A stretch of DNA of 64,000 bases, taken from the NCBI RefSeq assembly GCF_022605725.1, contig NC_065557.1:1054001-1118000 (forward strand). Direction: 5' to 3'. Under the pieces are notes generated by a model. That model saw only the letters and a program-made list of their open reading frames with translations, was not told the DNA's origin and searched no databases. This document shows, one piece after another, positions 49,862 through 59,274 of this stretch. The position numbers and the translations under genes were made by a program. Each line of letters opens with the position of its first letter. The first letter of the stretch is position 1. Source of the DNA: Anthonomus grandis grandis. Lineage: Eukaryota; Arthropoda; Insecta; Coleoptera; Curculionidae.

Positions 49862-50835
49862 CGCTACAACACATGTACTTCTTAGTCACTGCTAAGGAAG
49901 TACCACCCGGTCACTTTAGGCACAAAATCAGTTAAAACACACAGACTCACACACACACACGGGTCACAATAAAACAATAATCACTTGAATATTTATTAAT
50001 TATTTTTCTTACATTAAATTAATCGAATGAATGACGTTTCACATACAAAATAAGGAGCTGTCACTGTCATTTGTCGCACGGTGGAGGTGACATCTGTGGT
50101 GGCCGGTCAAGACTATCACGAGCTGTCCTTGTCAGGATAATTTACCGTGCGATAAAAAGAGATAGCAAGAACAAACAAATCTGTTCTAGTCCCATATAAT
50201 TAAAAATAAATGTTTGAAGGTTAAATTTAAAATGCATAAAATAAAAAATTAATTTAATTTTTAATGGATATTAAGTTATCGCAAAGAGATGTACAGTTGT
50301 CCTTGACAGGCGTCTTTAATTTATTGTGGGGCAAATAGAGACAGCAACCGGCCCTGTTCTAGTCCCATATCCTAATTGAAAATAAATACTTCAAGGTTAA
50401 TTAGAGATGTATTTAATATAATTCACTTCCAGATTTATTTAATTTTTACTTGATTTTATGGTCGCAAACGCAACATTCGATCAAACGTATTAAGTTGTCG
50501 ACAAGAGACAATCATTTGTCCTTGTCAGACGACTTTAATTTGCTGTGCGATAAAAAGAGACAGCAGCCACCCCTGTTGTAGTCCCTATAGATACAAAATA
50601 AGGTTTTTGAGAAGCATTTGATTAATTTTAATTCGATCACAATCGCTTGACTAATTTATAATATTGATAACGTGGAGAGATGTTGTAGTGAAGCAGGCAA
50701 CCCTCTAAGCACCGTTGCATAAAATGGTGTTTTAAATACATTTATTATATCTAATTAATTCAATATTAAACAGCATTTTTTTAAAACAAATAAATGTAAT
50801 TGTTCAACTTTTTTATTTAACGCATTGTCGCTAAA
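49862..50835. promoter_or_regulatory. Divergent intergenic interval between sima exon 1A and RPP14
   Basis: Holds a (CA)n patch near 49940 and three diverged copies (about 50035-50620) of a unit with GTCCTTGTCAG, TTTACCGTGCGATAAAAAGA and CTGTTCTAGTCCCATA, spaced about 175 and 220 bp. Promoters for both genes must lie here or in 50836-51556; no TATA box was identified. Confidence 0.5.
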
Positions 50836-51510
50836 TAATGTGTTTATTAAAAATGGTGAATGCGCCAGGCCAGAGGTTCTTTGGCCAATAAGTGTTTACA
50901 TTACAAGCCCACTCATGATAAATACCAACAAGAATAATATGTATTATTCTTTTATTATTGTTACAAATTAAAAGTTATAATTAATGCTTTTATTAATACC
51001 ATTACTGTCTTTAGTGAAAGTTTGTCTTACTTTCGCGCCAAAAAATCCGTCCCATTTAAAAGAAAACCATCGTCACGTGGTATAGTCAAAATTCCACTAT
51101 CCTAACCTCAAATTTTTGCAAACCAAAATAATACAAAATAGGATATAGACCTATTGGATTTTTTTAAGTCAAATAAATGCAGTCTTCGCACTCTTATTCC
51201 AAGGCATTTGACCTAAATTATTTATTTATATTTTGTGTTTATTAAAAAATGGCGGATGTGTCAGGACAGGGGTTCCTTGCCTAATAATTAGTGTTTACAT
51301 TACAAGCTACTTGTAATAAATAGAAACAACAATAATATTATTATTATTACAAATTAAAAGTTATAATTATTGATTATATTAGTGCCTTTATTTCACTTTT
51401 CTCCTATTTTCGCGCCAAAAGTTCCCTAAATTATTTAAAAAAAAAACTATCGTCACGTGGTCTTAACCTGTCAAGATTCCACTAACCTAACCTAAAATAT
51501 CGCGAAAAGG
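50836..51510 (+). promoter_or_regulatory. Duplicated promoter block with E2F-like and E-box motifs upstream of RPP14-CHCHD4
   Basis: Two diverged direct copies, about 50836-51128 and 51228-51510, share in order GTGTTTATTAAAAA, AGTGTTTACATTACAAGC, ATTACAAATTAAAAGTTATAA, TTTCGCGCC, CGTCACGTGG and ATTCCACTA.CCTAACCT. TTTCGCGCC fits the E2F consensus TTTSSCGC (51031-51039 and 51408-51416). TCACGTGG contains the E-box CACGTG and the core ACGTG that HIF also recognises (51073-51080 and 51453-51460). The motif spacing is kept (42 and 45 nt). It lies between sima exon 1A (minus) and RPP14 (plus). Motif binding is inferred only. Confidence 0.55.
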
Positions 51511-51551
51511 AACACCAAATATTTCAACAACAAATTTCGCGTCGTTTCATC

Positions 51552-51560
51552 ATGAAATGA
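51552..51560 (+). promoter_or_regulatory. Minimal uORF ATGAAATGA overlapping the RPP14 start
   Basis: A two-codon uORF (ATG AAA TGA) has its stop overlapping the RPP14 start as ATGA. If it is within the transcript, termination-reinitiation at the RPP14 ATG is possible. The true transcript start is unknown and could fall inside the uORF. Confidence 0.35.
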
Positions 51561-51934
51561 GCGAAAACTACTATTTAGACGTTAAATTGTTAAGTAAATA
51601 GCAATAATCCTTAAAAAAAAAATTATAACCTCAAACTTTTAGAATTTTACAAGACCCCGAGGAAGTGCCCGTAGCATACCTGAAAAAAAACATCTTAGAA
51701 GCCCTAAGGGAGTTATTCGGCGAAATAGGAGCAACCATAACCATCGACATTTTAAAATTCAACCCTGAGACCCTCGAGGCGATTATCCGAGTGCCAGAAT
51801 CCCATTACATAAAACTGAGGGGCAGTTTAACGTTGTGCGGACGTTACGAGGGAAAACGTTGCATTTATTCAGTAAGGAAGAGTACCCCGGTACTGTTGGC
51901 CTTGCAAGGTGACAGCAGAAACTATATACACTAG
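51557..51934 (+). CDS. RPP14: RNase P/MRP subunit p14
   Basis: Exon 1 51557-51588 (MSENYYLDVK plus TT), intron 51589-51642 (GTTAAG..TTTTAG), exon 2 51643-51934, 107 residues. The core LRELFGEIGATITIDILKF, then LRGSLTLCGRYEGKRC and PVLLALQGDSR, matches human RPP14 (LFGEV..LDILTY, SLTLLGSYKGKKC, LLALSGNSRE). Rpp14 belongs to the Pop5/Rpp14 fold and is a protein subunit of nuclear RNase P, which matures tRNA 5' ends. The splice choice is set by phase: GT at 51589 gives VKLILQDPEE, in line with the human V-L-E-F-Q-D; the GTAAAT donor 5 nt later would shift the frame. The initiator Met is the only Met, and no ATG occurs in any frame of the spliced ORF. CHCHD4 starts 5 nt after the stop. Confidence 0.88.
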
Positions 51935-51939
51935 TTAAG

Positions 51940-52400
51940 ATGTCACACTGTAGAAAAATGGGCCCGGGAGGCAAAGATTTAGTAATTTTCGCCACCAAGG
52001 AGGACCATTCGATACCGAGCAAAATCGCTTTGCCCCCGCCTGATCCCCAGCCCGGTCTGATACTCGCCAACGGGGACATTAATTGGAATTGTCCCTGTCT
52101 GGGCGGGATGGCCACCGGACCTTGCGGGGTTGAGTTTAGGAATGCTTTTAGTTGCTTCCATCATTCTAAAGCTGACCCCAAAGGTTTGTACACTTAGGAT
52201 TCTTCTCATTTTTTTTTATTAAGTAATGTTTTTTAGGTAGTGACTGTTTGGATAAATTTAAAACTATGCAGAATTGCATGCAAAAGTTTCCCACTCTGTA
52301 TAACCGAGAGTTGACCGAGGATGATGAAATGGCCAGTATGGCGGAGGCAGAACAAACCGCTGTAGCTGAAAAGTTGGACAGCGATTCCAGTAACAAGTAA
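51940..52400 (+). CDS. CHCHD4: Mitochondrial intermembrane-space import and oxidoreductase MIA40
   Basis: Two exons, 51940-52183 and 52237-52400 (intron 53 bp, phase 1), 135 residues. MIA40/CHCHD4 introduces disulfides into small cysteine-motif proteins as they enter the mitochondrial intermembrane space and is reoxidised by Erv1/ALR. The redox CPC is at residues 51-53 inside GDINWNCPCLGGMATGPCG, and the twin CX9C motifs are C62-C72 and C85-C95 in a CHCH helical hairpin. The N-terminus (MSHCRK, FATKEDH) and the acidic tail also match the animal short form without a membrane anchor. The start context AAG ATG has A at -3. Its ATG lies 5 nt after the RPP14 stop in a different frame, so readthrough cannot fuse them. 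Confidence 0.95.
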
Positions 52401-52497
52401 ATTGTTTTTTTCTTTTTTTGGAGTGTCTAGTTGTTTTTTTATTTGACAGTTTCTCGATGGGCTTGTTATTGATATAGTTCTTAAGTGTAATGATGTG

Positions 52498-52503
52498 AAT
52501 AAA
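52498..52503 (+). terminator. Poly(A) signal AATAAA for the RPP14-CHCHD4 unit
   Basis: AATAAA lies 98 nt after the CHCHD4 stop, followed by a T/G-rich stretch (GGCAGTTTTTTTTGGGG). No such signal was seen between the RPP14 and CHCHD4 ORFs, which supports a common 3' end. Confidence 0.7.
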
Positions 52504-52800
52504 AGGTTTACAATTCTGGCAGTTTTTTTTGGGGAATATCTTGATTAGAAAAATATAACGAAGAGTGAATCTATACAGGTTAAAGTCTTAATAGTATTTT
52601 TAAGGTAATATAGCAGTGAAGCCTGCGGTATTATAGGTGTTTTCCCAAAATGATTTTCTTGAATTAAATTCCCTAATTAATTAAGTGGTTTACCATTAAA
52701 GTTAATCATTTGCTATAAAATTAGCAAACCCTTATCAATCCTTGTGGGTTTTGTCGACTCAAATTTCAATATAATTCAGTCATAAGTAAAAAAAGAGACA
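52504..52800. other. Intergenic spacer between CHCHD4 and integrin alpha
   Basis: About 300 bp, AT-rich, no ORF of note. The integrin promoter and 5' UTR must lie here unless there is an upstream noncoding exon. The two genes are in the same orientation. Confidence 0.5.
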
Positions 52801-54001
52801 ATGAGGATCTCACTCTCGATTTTCTTAATATTAATATCAAAAAGTTTAAGTTTCACATTCCACGACCCAAAAAAACCCATTATCTCAAATCCTAAGGGGA
52901 CATATTTAGGTTACTCGGTACTGTTGCAAAAAACCCATGTTCCTGACCATTTCTTGTAAGTAACAACTGACTTAAATTTATCATGAAACCAATAAATAAA
53001 TATTCAAGAGTGATTGTTGGTGCTCCAAAGGATCGGGTGACCAACGGAACCCACCATGGAGGCCAAGTATTGAAATGCAAATTAAATCAGGTGCTCAATC
53101 CGGAATGTGAGACGTTGTTCGGTCATGGTAGGTTATCAATAGCATTAAGCAAATCTATGAATACGTTTTTTTCTTTTGGAACAAGGTATCCCCATTGCAT
53201 GGACTACCCATGGAGATTTCTTGGGTGCAACAGTTGACGGACATGACCATAGTGATGGATACATTGTGGTAATCAGTTTGTTAAATTATTGGTTTCATTG
53301 GACAAATATGTAACTTTTTAAGGGTTGTTCACCAAGGGATTTATTAATCAAAAAAAAGAGTCCGAAAACTCCCTATTCGTATGGAAGCTGTTTCTTTAAG
53401 AAGGGGGCTGAAAAGTCCCACTTTCTCACTCCAGAAATGTTCAAAGGAGAAGCACGTATGCACAGTTTACCTTGATAATTCCCAAAATGCCAACTAAATA
53501 TTAATTTTCAGCTCTATCCGCAAAGTTATTCGATGGCAATTTGGTCTATAACTATGCCTATGCCCTATTTGGGTTCTCTATTGCTTTATATAATAACGTA
53601 AGTAAATTAATAAGATTCCAAACATATTTTATATAAACATTTATCGACAGGAAATGGTGTTTTCTGGAGCCCCAAAACTTAAACCCACAGGTAATGCTCC
53701 CTAAAAAATCCCTTTTCAATATAAAAGTAACGTTTTAGGGTCCATAATGCAACTGGGGCTCCCTAATTTTGAAAATGCCCACGTTAGAAGTGAGGAAGTG
53801 CTGGTGGAACCTCAACGGTACTTTCCTCAAGAAGACTCCAACTATTTGGGTAAATTTAATGGAAAATGTAATATAATTGTTGTCAAAATTGATTTACCTT
53901 TTCTAGGGTACGCCGTGTATGTTGCGAAGAACGAGTTTAATGGGGAAACTTGGTTTTTTGCCGGGTCACCTCGGGCTGACCCAAGTAACTTACTAGGAAA
54001 A
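52801..54001 (+). CDS. Integrin alpha exons 1-8: signal peptide and propeller blades 1-4
   Basis: Eight short exons (40-155 nt) separated by introns of 49-58 bp. The ATG at 52801 is the first in frame, with context GACA ATG A. Exon 1 ends HFL and exon 2 continues VIVGAPKDR, the first-blade GAP motif. Exon 8 ends NLLGK, followed by donor GTATGT and the 4.3-kb satellite C intron; exon 9 resumes VTVYTL, giving the standard blade strand G-K-V-x-V-Y. The blade 2 and 3 motifs are degenerate (GCSPRD, SGAPKL). Confidence 0.9.
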
Positions 54002-57000
54002 GTATGTTCTGTATTTTTTTTCTATAAATTCATTTGTTTTTGGACACCACTGGTTAAGAAGTCAAATATTTCCAAAATCTTTGTTTGGACTGGTTTGAAC
54101 CCTTAACAAAATTTTTAGGGAACATTCTTTAGAACACTCTTGTTTTTGTTTTATGGGAATAATCTTATTGGTTTTTGAGATATTGGATTTTGAAGTCGGT
54201 GGTCACCGTGATGATCAAGCTTTCTTTTTAGACACCGCTGCCTAAAAAGTCGGATATATCCGAAACCTTTATTTAGACTACTTTGAACCTTAAACAATTT
54301 TTTAGGAAATATTCCTTAGAATATTCTCGTTTTTGTTTCATGGGAATATTCTTACTAGTTTTTGAGAAAATGAACTTTGAAATCAGTGGTCACCTTGATA
54401 AACAAACATGATTTTTAGATACCACTGCCTACAAAGTCGGATATCTCCGAAACCTTTATTTAGACTACTTTGAACCTTAAACAATTTTTTTAGAGAATAT
54501 TCCTTAGAATATTCTTGTCTTTGTTTCATGGAAATATTCTTATTAGTTTTTAAGATATTGGACTTTGAATTCAGTGATCACCTTGATGATCAAGGATTCT
54601 TTTTAGACACTGTTGTCTAAAAAGTCAAATATTTCGGAAACTTTTGCTTGGACTACTTTGGACCTTAAACAATACTTTTAGGAAATATTCCTTAGAATAT
54701 TCCCGTTTTTGTTTCATGGGAATATTCTTACTAGTTTTTAAGAAAATGAACTTTGAAATCAGTGGTCACCTTGATAAACAAACAAGATTTTTAGACACCA
54801 CTGCCTACAAAGTCGGATATCCCCGAAACCTTTAAGTAGACTGCTTTGAACCTTAAACAATTTTTTTAGGGAATATTCCTTAGAATACTCTCGTTTTTGT
54901 TTCATGGAAATATTCTTATTAGTTTTTAAGATATTGGACTTTGAATTCAGTGATCACCTTGATAATCAAGGATTCTTTTTAGACACTGTTGTCTAAAAAG
55001 TCAAATATTTCGGAAACTTTTGCTTGGACTACTTTGGACCTTAAACAATACTTTTAGGGAATATTCCTTAGAATATTCTCGTTTTTGTTTCATGGGAATA
55101 TTCTTACTAGTTTTTGAGAAAATGAACTTTAAAGTCAATAGTCACCTTAATGAACAAACATGATTTTTAGACACCACTGCCTACAAAGTCAGATATCTCC
55201 GAAACCTTTATTTAGACTACTTTGAACCTTATATAATTTTTTTAGGGAACATTCCTTAGAATATTCTCGTTTTTGTTTCATGGGAATATTCTTATTAGTT
55301 TTTTAAATAATGGACTTTGAAGTCAGTGGTCACCTTGATGATCAAACATTCTTTTTAGACACTGCTGTCTAAAAAGTCAAATATTTCGGAAACCTTCATT
55401 TAGACTACTTTGAACCTTAAACAATTTTTTTAGGGAATATTCCTTAGAATATTCTCGTTTTTGTTTCATGGGAATATTCTTACTAGTTTTTGAGAAAATG
55501 AACTTTGAAATCAGTAGTCACCTTGATAATTAAACATGATCTTTAGACACCACTGCCTACAAAGTCAGATATCTCCGAAACCTTTATTTAGACTACTTTG
55601 AACCTTAAACAATATTTTTAGGGAATATTCCTTAGAATATGCTCGTTTTTGTTTCACGGGAATATTCCTATTAGTTTTTAAGATATTGGACTTTAAAGTC
55701 AGTAGTCACCTTAATGAACAAACATGATTTTTAGACACCACTGCCTACAAAGTCGGATATCTCCGAAACCTTTATTTAGACTACTTTGAACCTTAAACAA
55801 TATTTTTAGGGAATATTCCTAAGAATATACTCGTTTTTGTTTCATGGGAATATTCCTATTAGTTTTTGAGATATTGGACTTTGAAGTCAGTGGTCACCTT
55901 GATAAACAAACATGATTTTTAGACACCACTGCCTACAAAGTCGGATATCCCCGAAACCTTTACTTAGACTGCTTTGAACCTTAAACAATTTTTTTAGGGA
56001 ATATTCCTTAGAATATTCTCATTTTTGTTTCATGGGAATATTCTTACTAATTTTTGAGATAATGAATTTTGAAATCAGTGGTCACCTTGATAAACAAACA
56101 TGATTTTTAGACACCATTGCCTACAAAGTCGGATATCCCCGAAACCTTTACTTAGACTGCTTTGAACCTTAAACAATTTTTTTAGGGAACATTCCTTAGA
56201 ATATTCTCATTTTTGTTTCATGGGAATATTCCTATTAGTTTTTAAGATATTGGACTTTGAAGTCAGTGGTCACTTTCATGATCAAGGATTCTTTTAGACA
56301 CCGCTGTCTAAATAGTCAAATAGTTCGGAAACTTTTGTTTGGACTACTTTGGACCTTAAACAATTTTTTTAGGGAACATTCCTTAGAATATTCTCGTTTT
56401 TGTTTCATGGGAATATTCGTATTAGTTTTTGAGATATTGGACTTTAAAGTCAGTAGTCACCTTAATAAACAAACATGATTTTTAGACACCACTGCCTACA
56501 AAGTCGGATATTCCCGAAAACTTTACTTAGACTGCTTTGAACCTTAAATATTTTTTTTAGGGCACATTCTTTAGAATACTCTTGTTTTTGTTTCATGGAA
56601 ATATTCTTATTAGTTTTTGAGATATTGGACTTTGAAGTCAGTGATCACCTTGATGATCAAGGATTCTTTTTAGACACTGCTGTTATAGTCAAATATTTCG
56701 GAAACTTTTGTTTGGACTATTTTGGACCTTAAACAATTTTTTTAGGGAACATTCCTTAGAATATTCTCGTTGTTGTTTTATGGGAATATTCTTACTAGTT
56801 TTTGAGAAAATGAATTTTGAAATCAGTGGTCACCTTGATAAACAAACATGATTTTTAGACACCACTGCCTACAAAGTCGGATATCTCCGAAACCTTTATT
56901 TAGACTACTTTGAACCTTAAACAATATTTTTAGGGAATATTCCTAAGAATATACTCGTTTTTGTTTCATGGGAATATTCCTATTAGTTTTTGAGATATTG

Positions 57001-59258
57001 GACTTTGAAGTCAGTGGTCACCTTGATAAACAAACATGATTTTTAGACACCACTGCCTACAAAGTCGGATATCCCCGAAACCTTTACTTAGACTGCTTTG
57101 AACCTTAAACAATTTTTTTAGGGAATATTCCTTAGAATATTCTCATTTTTGTTTCATGGGAATATTCTTACTAATTTTTGAGATAATGAATTTTGAAATC
57201 AGTGGTCACCTTGATAAACAAACATGATTTTTAGACACCATTGCCTACAAAGTCGGATATCCCCGAAACCTTTACTTAGACTGCTTTGAACCTTAAACAA
57301 TTTTTTTAGGGAACATTCCTTAGAATATTCTCATTTTTGTTTCATGGGAATATTCTTACTAGTTTTTGAGATATTGGACTTTGAAGTCAGTGGTCACCTT
57401 GATAAACAAACATGATTTTTAGACACCACTGCCTACAAAGTTGGATATACCCGAAACCATTACTTAGACTGCTTTGAACCTTAAACAATTTTTTTAGAGA
57501 ATATTCCTTAGAATATTCTTGTCTTTGCTTCATGGAAATATTCTTATTAGTTTTTGAGATATTGGACTTTGAAGTCAGTGATCACCTTGATGATCAAGCA
57601 TTTTTTTAGACACCCCTGCCTAAAAAGTCAAATATTTTGGAAACTTTTGCTTGGACTGCTTTGGACCTTAAACAATATTTTTAGGGAATATTCCTTAGAA
57701 TATTCTCGTTTTTGTTTTATGGAAATATTCTTATTAGTTTTTGAGATATTGGACTTTGAAGTCAGTGATCACCTTGATGATCAAGGATTCTTTTTAGACA
57801 CTGTTGTCTAAAAATTCAAATATTTCGGAAACTTTTGTCTGGACTACTTTGGACCTTAAACAATATTTTTAGGGAATATTCCTTGGAATATTCTCGTTTT
57901 TCTTTCATGGGAATATTCCTATTAGTTTTTAAGATATTGGACTTTGAAGTCAGTGATCACCTTGATGATCAAGGATTCTTTTTAGACACTGTTGTCTAAA
58001 TAGTCAAATATTTCGGAAACTTTCGTCTGGACTACTTTGAACTTCAAACAATATTTTTAGGGAATATTCCTTAGAATATTCTCGTTTTTGTTTCATGGGA
58101 ATATTCTTACTAGTTTTTGAGATACCGGACTTTGAAATCAGTGGTCACCTTAATCAGTGACACCACTGCTTACAATCTTGGATACACCCGAAGCCTTTGC
58201 TTGGACTGTTTTGAATCCTAAACAACATTTGTAGAGAACATTCCTCTAAACATGCTCCCTTTTATTTCACGAGAATATTCCTATAAGTTTTTGAAATTTT
58301 TAACAATTCTCATCCTTCTTGTTCAGGTGACAGTTTACACACTGAACCAAAGAAGGAAATTTGAAGAAATACACACCGAATGGGGCAAAGAGTTCGGCTC
58401 CTATTTCGCCTCCTCACTCTTATCCATCGACTTAAACAGGGATGGAATATTGGACTTGTTGGTAGGAGCTCCTACTAGCGGAGGATCAACTTATGACGAG
58501 GGACGTGTCTACTCTTATCTCGGATTACCATTCGACAAAGGTTACCAAAAAAGACAAACTACTATTAAAGTGAGACCATTTAGTCCAAAAAGTGAATATT
58601 TGCTAAAAATAGTCTTTTTTTATGTAGACGGTCTTTTTCCAAGAACGTCAAGTCAAATTGACCGGATCCAATCGTCCAGGAGCCAGATTTGGCACCTCAA
58701 TAACCTCAATTGGAGATTTCGATCTGGATGGTTTCAATGACGTGGCGATTTCAGCCCCGTATGAAGACAACGGCAGGGGTGCAGTCTACATATACAAGGG
58801 CGGCCCTGAAGGGTTGGAATTTAGTCAAAGACTAATCGGTGCAGACGATAGTAAAGGGTTCGGGGCGGGTTTATCCAGAGGGAATGACGTGGATAATAAC
58901 GGACACAACGGTGCCACCTTCGGTTATTTATTTTATTTATTTATTTATTTGTTTGTTTGTAGATATTGCCATCGGTGCATATAAAACTGACCAAGTGTTT
59001 TTAAGTAAAAGTAAGGCAATCGTAGAGTATTCGGCCACGTTGGGTTCATCTATAAAGGCCATTAAAGAGACTACTGATGAGTTTAAGGTGTTTTTGGACT
59101 TGGATTTTAGGACTAGAAGTCATTTGGTCCATGTAAAGGAGGTCGGGTTTATGGTCGATATCCGGTTGGACTATAGGGCGAAAATGGAGAGGGTGAACGA
59201 GATGGTGGTTGTGCCCTCGGGGGGTAAAAAGACTGTAGAGTTTATTGTTAAATTGAAG
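52801..59258 (+). CDS. Integrin alpha subunit (alpha-PS type), N-terminal 548 residues, 3' part off window
   Basis: Cell-surface adhesion receptor subunit that pairs with an integrin beta chain. Exons: 52801-52955, 53009-53127, 53186-53268, 53323-53455, 53512-53597, 53651-53690, 53739-53849, 53907-54001, 58327-58569, 58628-58910, 58963-59258; all junctions are GT..AG and in phase. Signal peptide MRISLSIFLILISKSLS. All seven FG-GAP blades are visible: FLVIVGAPKD; FLGATVDGHDHSDGYIVGCS; FGFSIALYNNEMVFSGAP; LGYAVYVAKNEFNGETWFFA; then three with calcium loops DLNRDGILD (residues 309-317), DFDLDGFND (385-393) and DVDNNGHND (442-450). No I domain is present. The start of the thigh domain (after about residue 465) has no cysteine, although this region normally carries paired cysteines, so it is a divergent member, perhaps of the fast-evolving insect-specific alpha-PS group. 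The donor GTAAAA at 59259 shows the gene continues. Confidence 0.92.
54030..58230. repeat. Satellite C, about 21 units of 188 bp, inside integrin intron 8
   Basis: Units carry CACCACTGCCTACAAAGTCG, GGATATCTCCGAAACCTTTA, TTAGGGAATATTCCTTAGAA, TTTGTTTCATGGGAATATTC and CTAGTTTTTGAGAAAATGAA. Spacing on ATTCCTTAG is 188 bp (54311, 54499, 54687). Each unit has three GAATATTC dyads. Array edges abut exon 8 (54001) and exon 9 (58327) closely. Confidence 0.95.
58327..59258 (+). CDS. Integrin alpha exons 9-11: calcium-binding blades 5-7 and start of thigh
   Basis: Exon 9 begins after the acceptor CTTGTTCAG. It carries FGSYFASSLLSIDLNRDGIL and LVGAPTS. Exon 10 carries GARFGTSITSIGDFDLDGFN and ends GHN + G; exon 11 supplies AT to make Asp and continues IAIGAYKTD. 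Intron 10 is 52 bp and made largely of TTTA units. Exon 11 runs into the thigh domain (FKVFLDLDFRTRS, RLDYRAKMERVNEMVVVPSG) and stops at donor GTAAAA, immediately before a satellite A-like array. Confidence 0.9.
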
Positions 59259-59274
59259 GTAAAAATGCTCTTTT

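Noticed and set aside
51589..51600. Alternative RPP14 donor GTAAAT, 5 nt downstream
   Set aside because: It shifts the frame at exon 2, whereas GTTAAG keeps phase and restores the family-like VKLILQD.
51783..52396. Minus-strand ORFs of 76-110 residues
   Set aside because: They are antisense shadows of RPP14 and CHCHD4, whose plus-strand reading matches known families over their full length.
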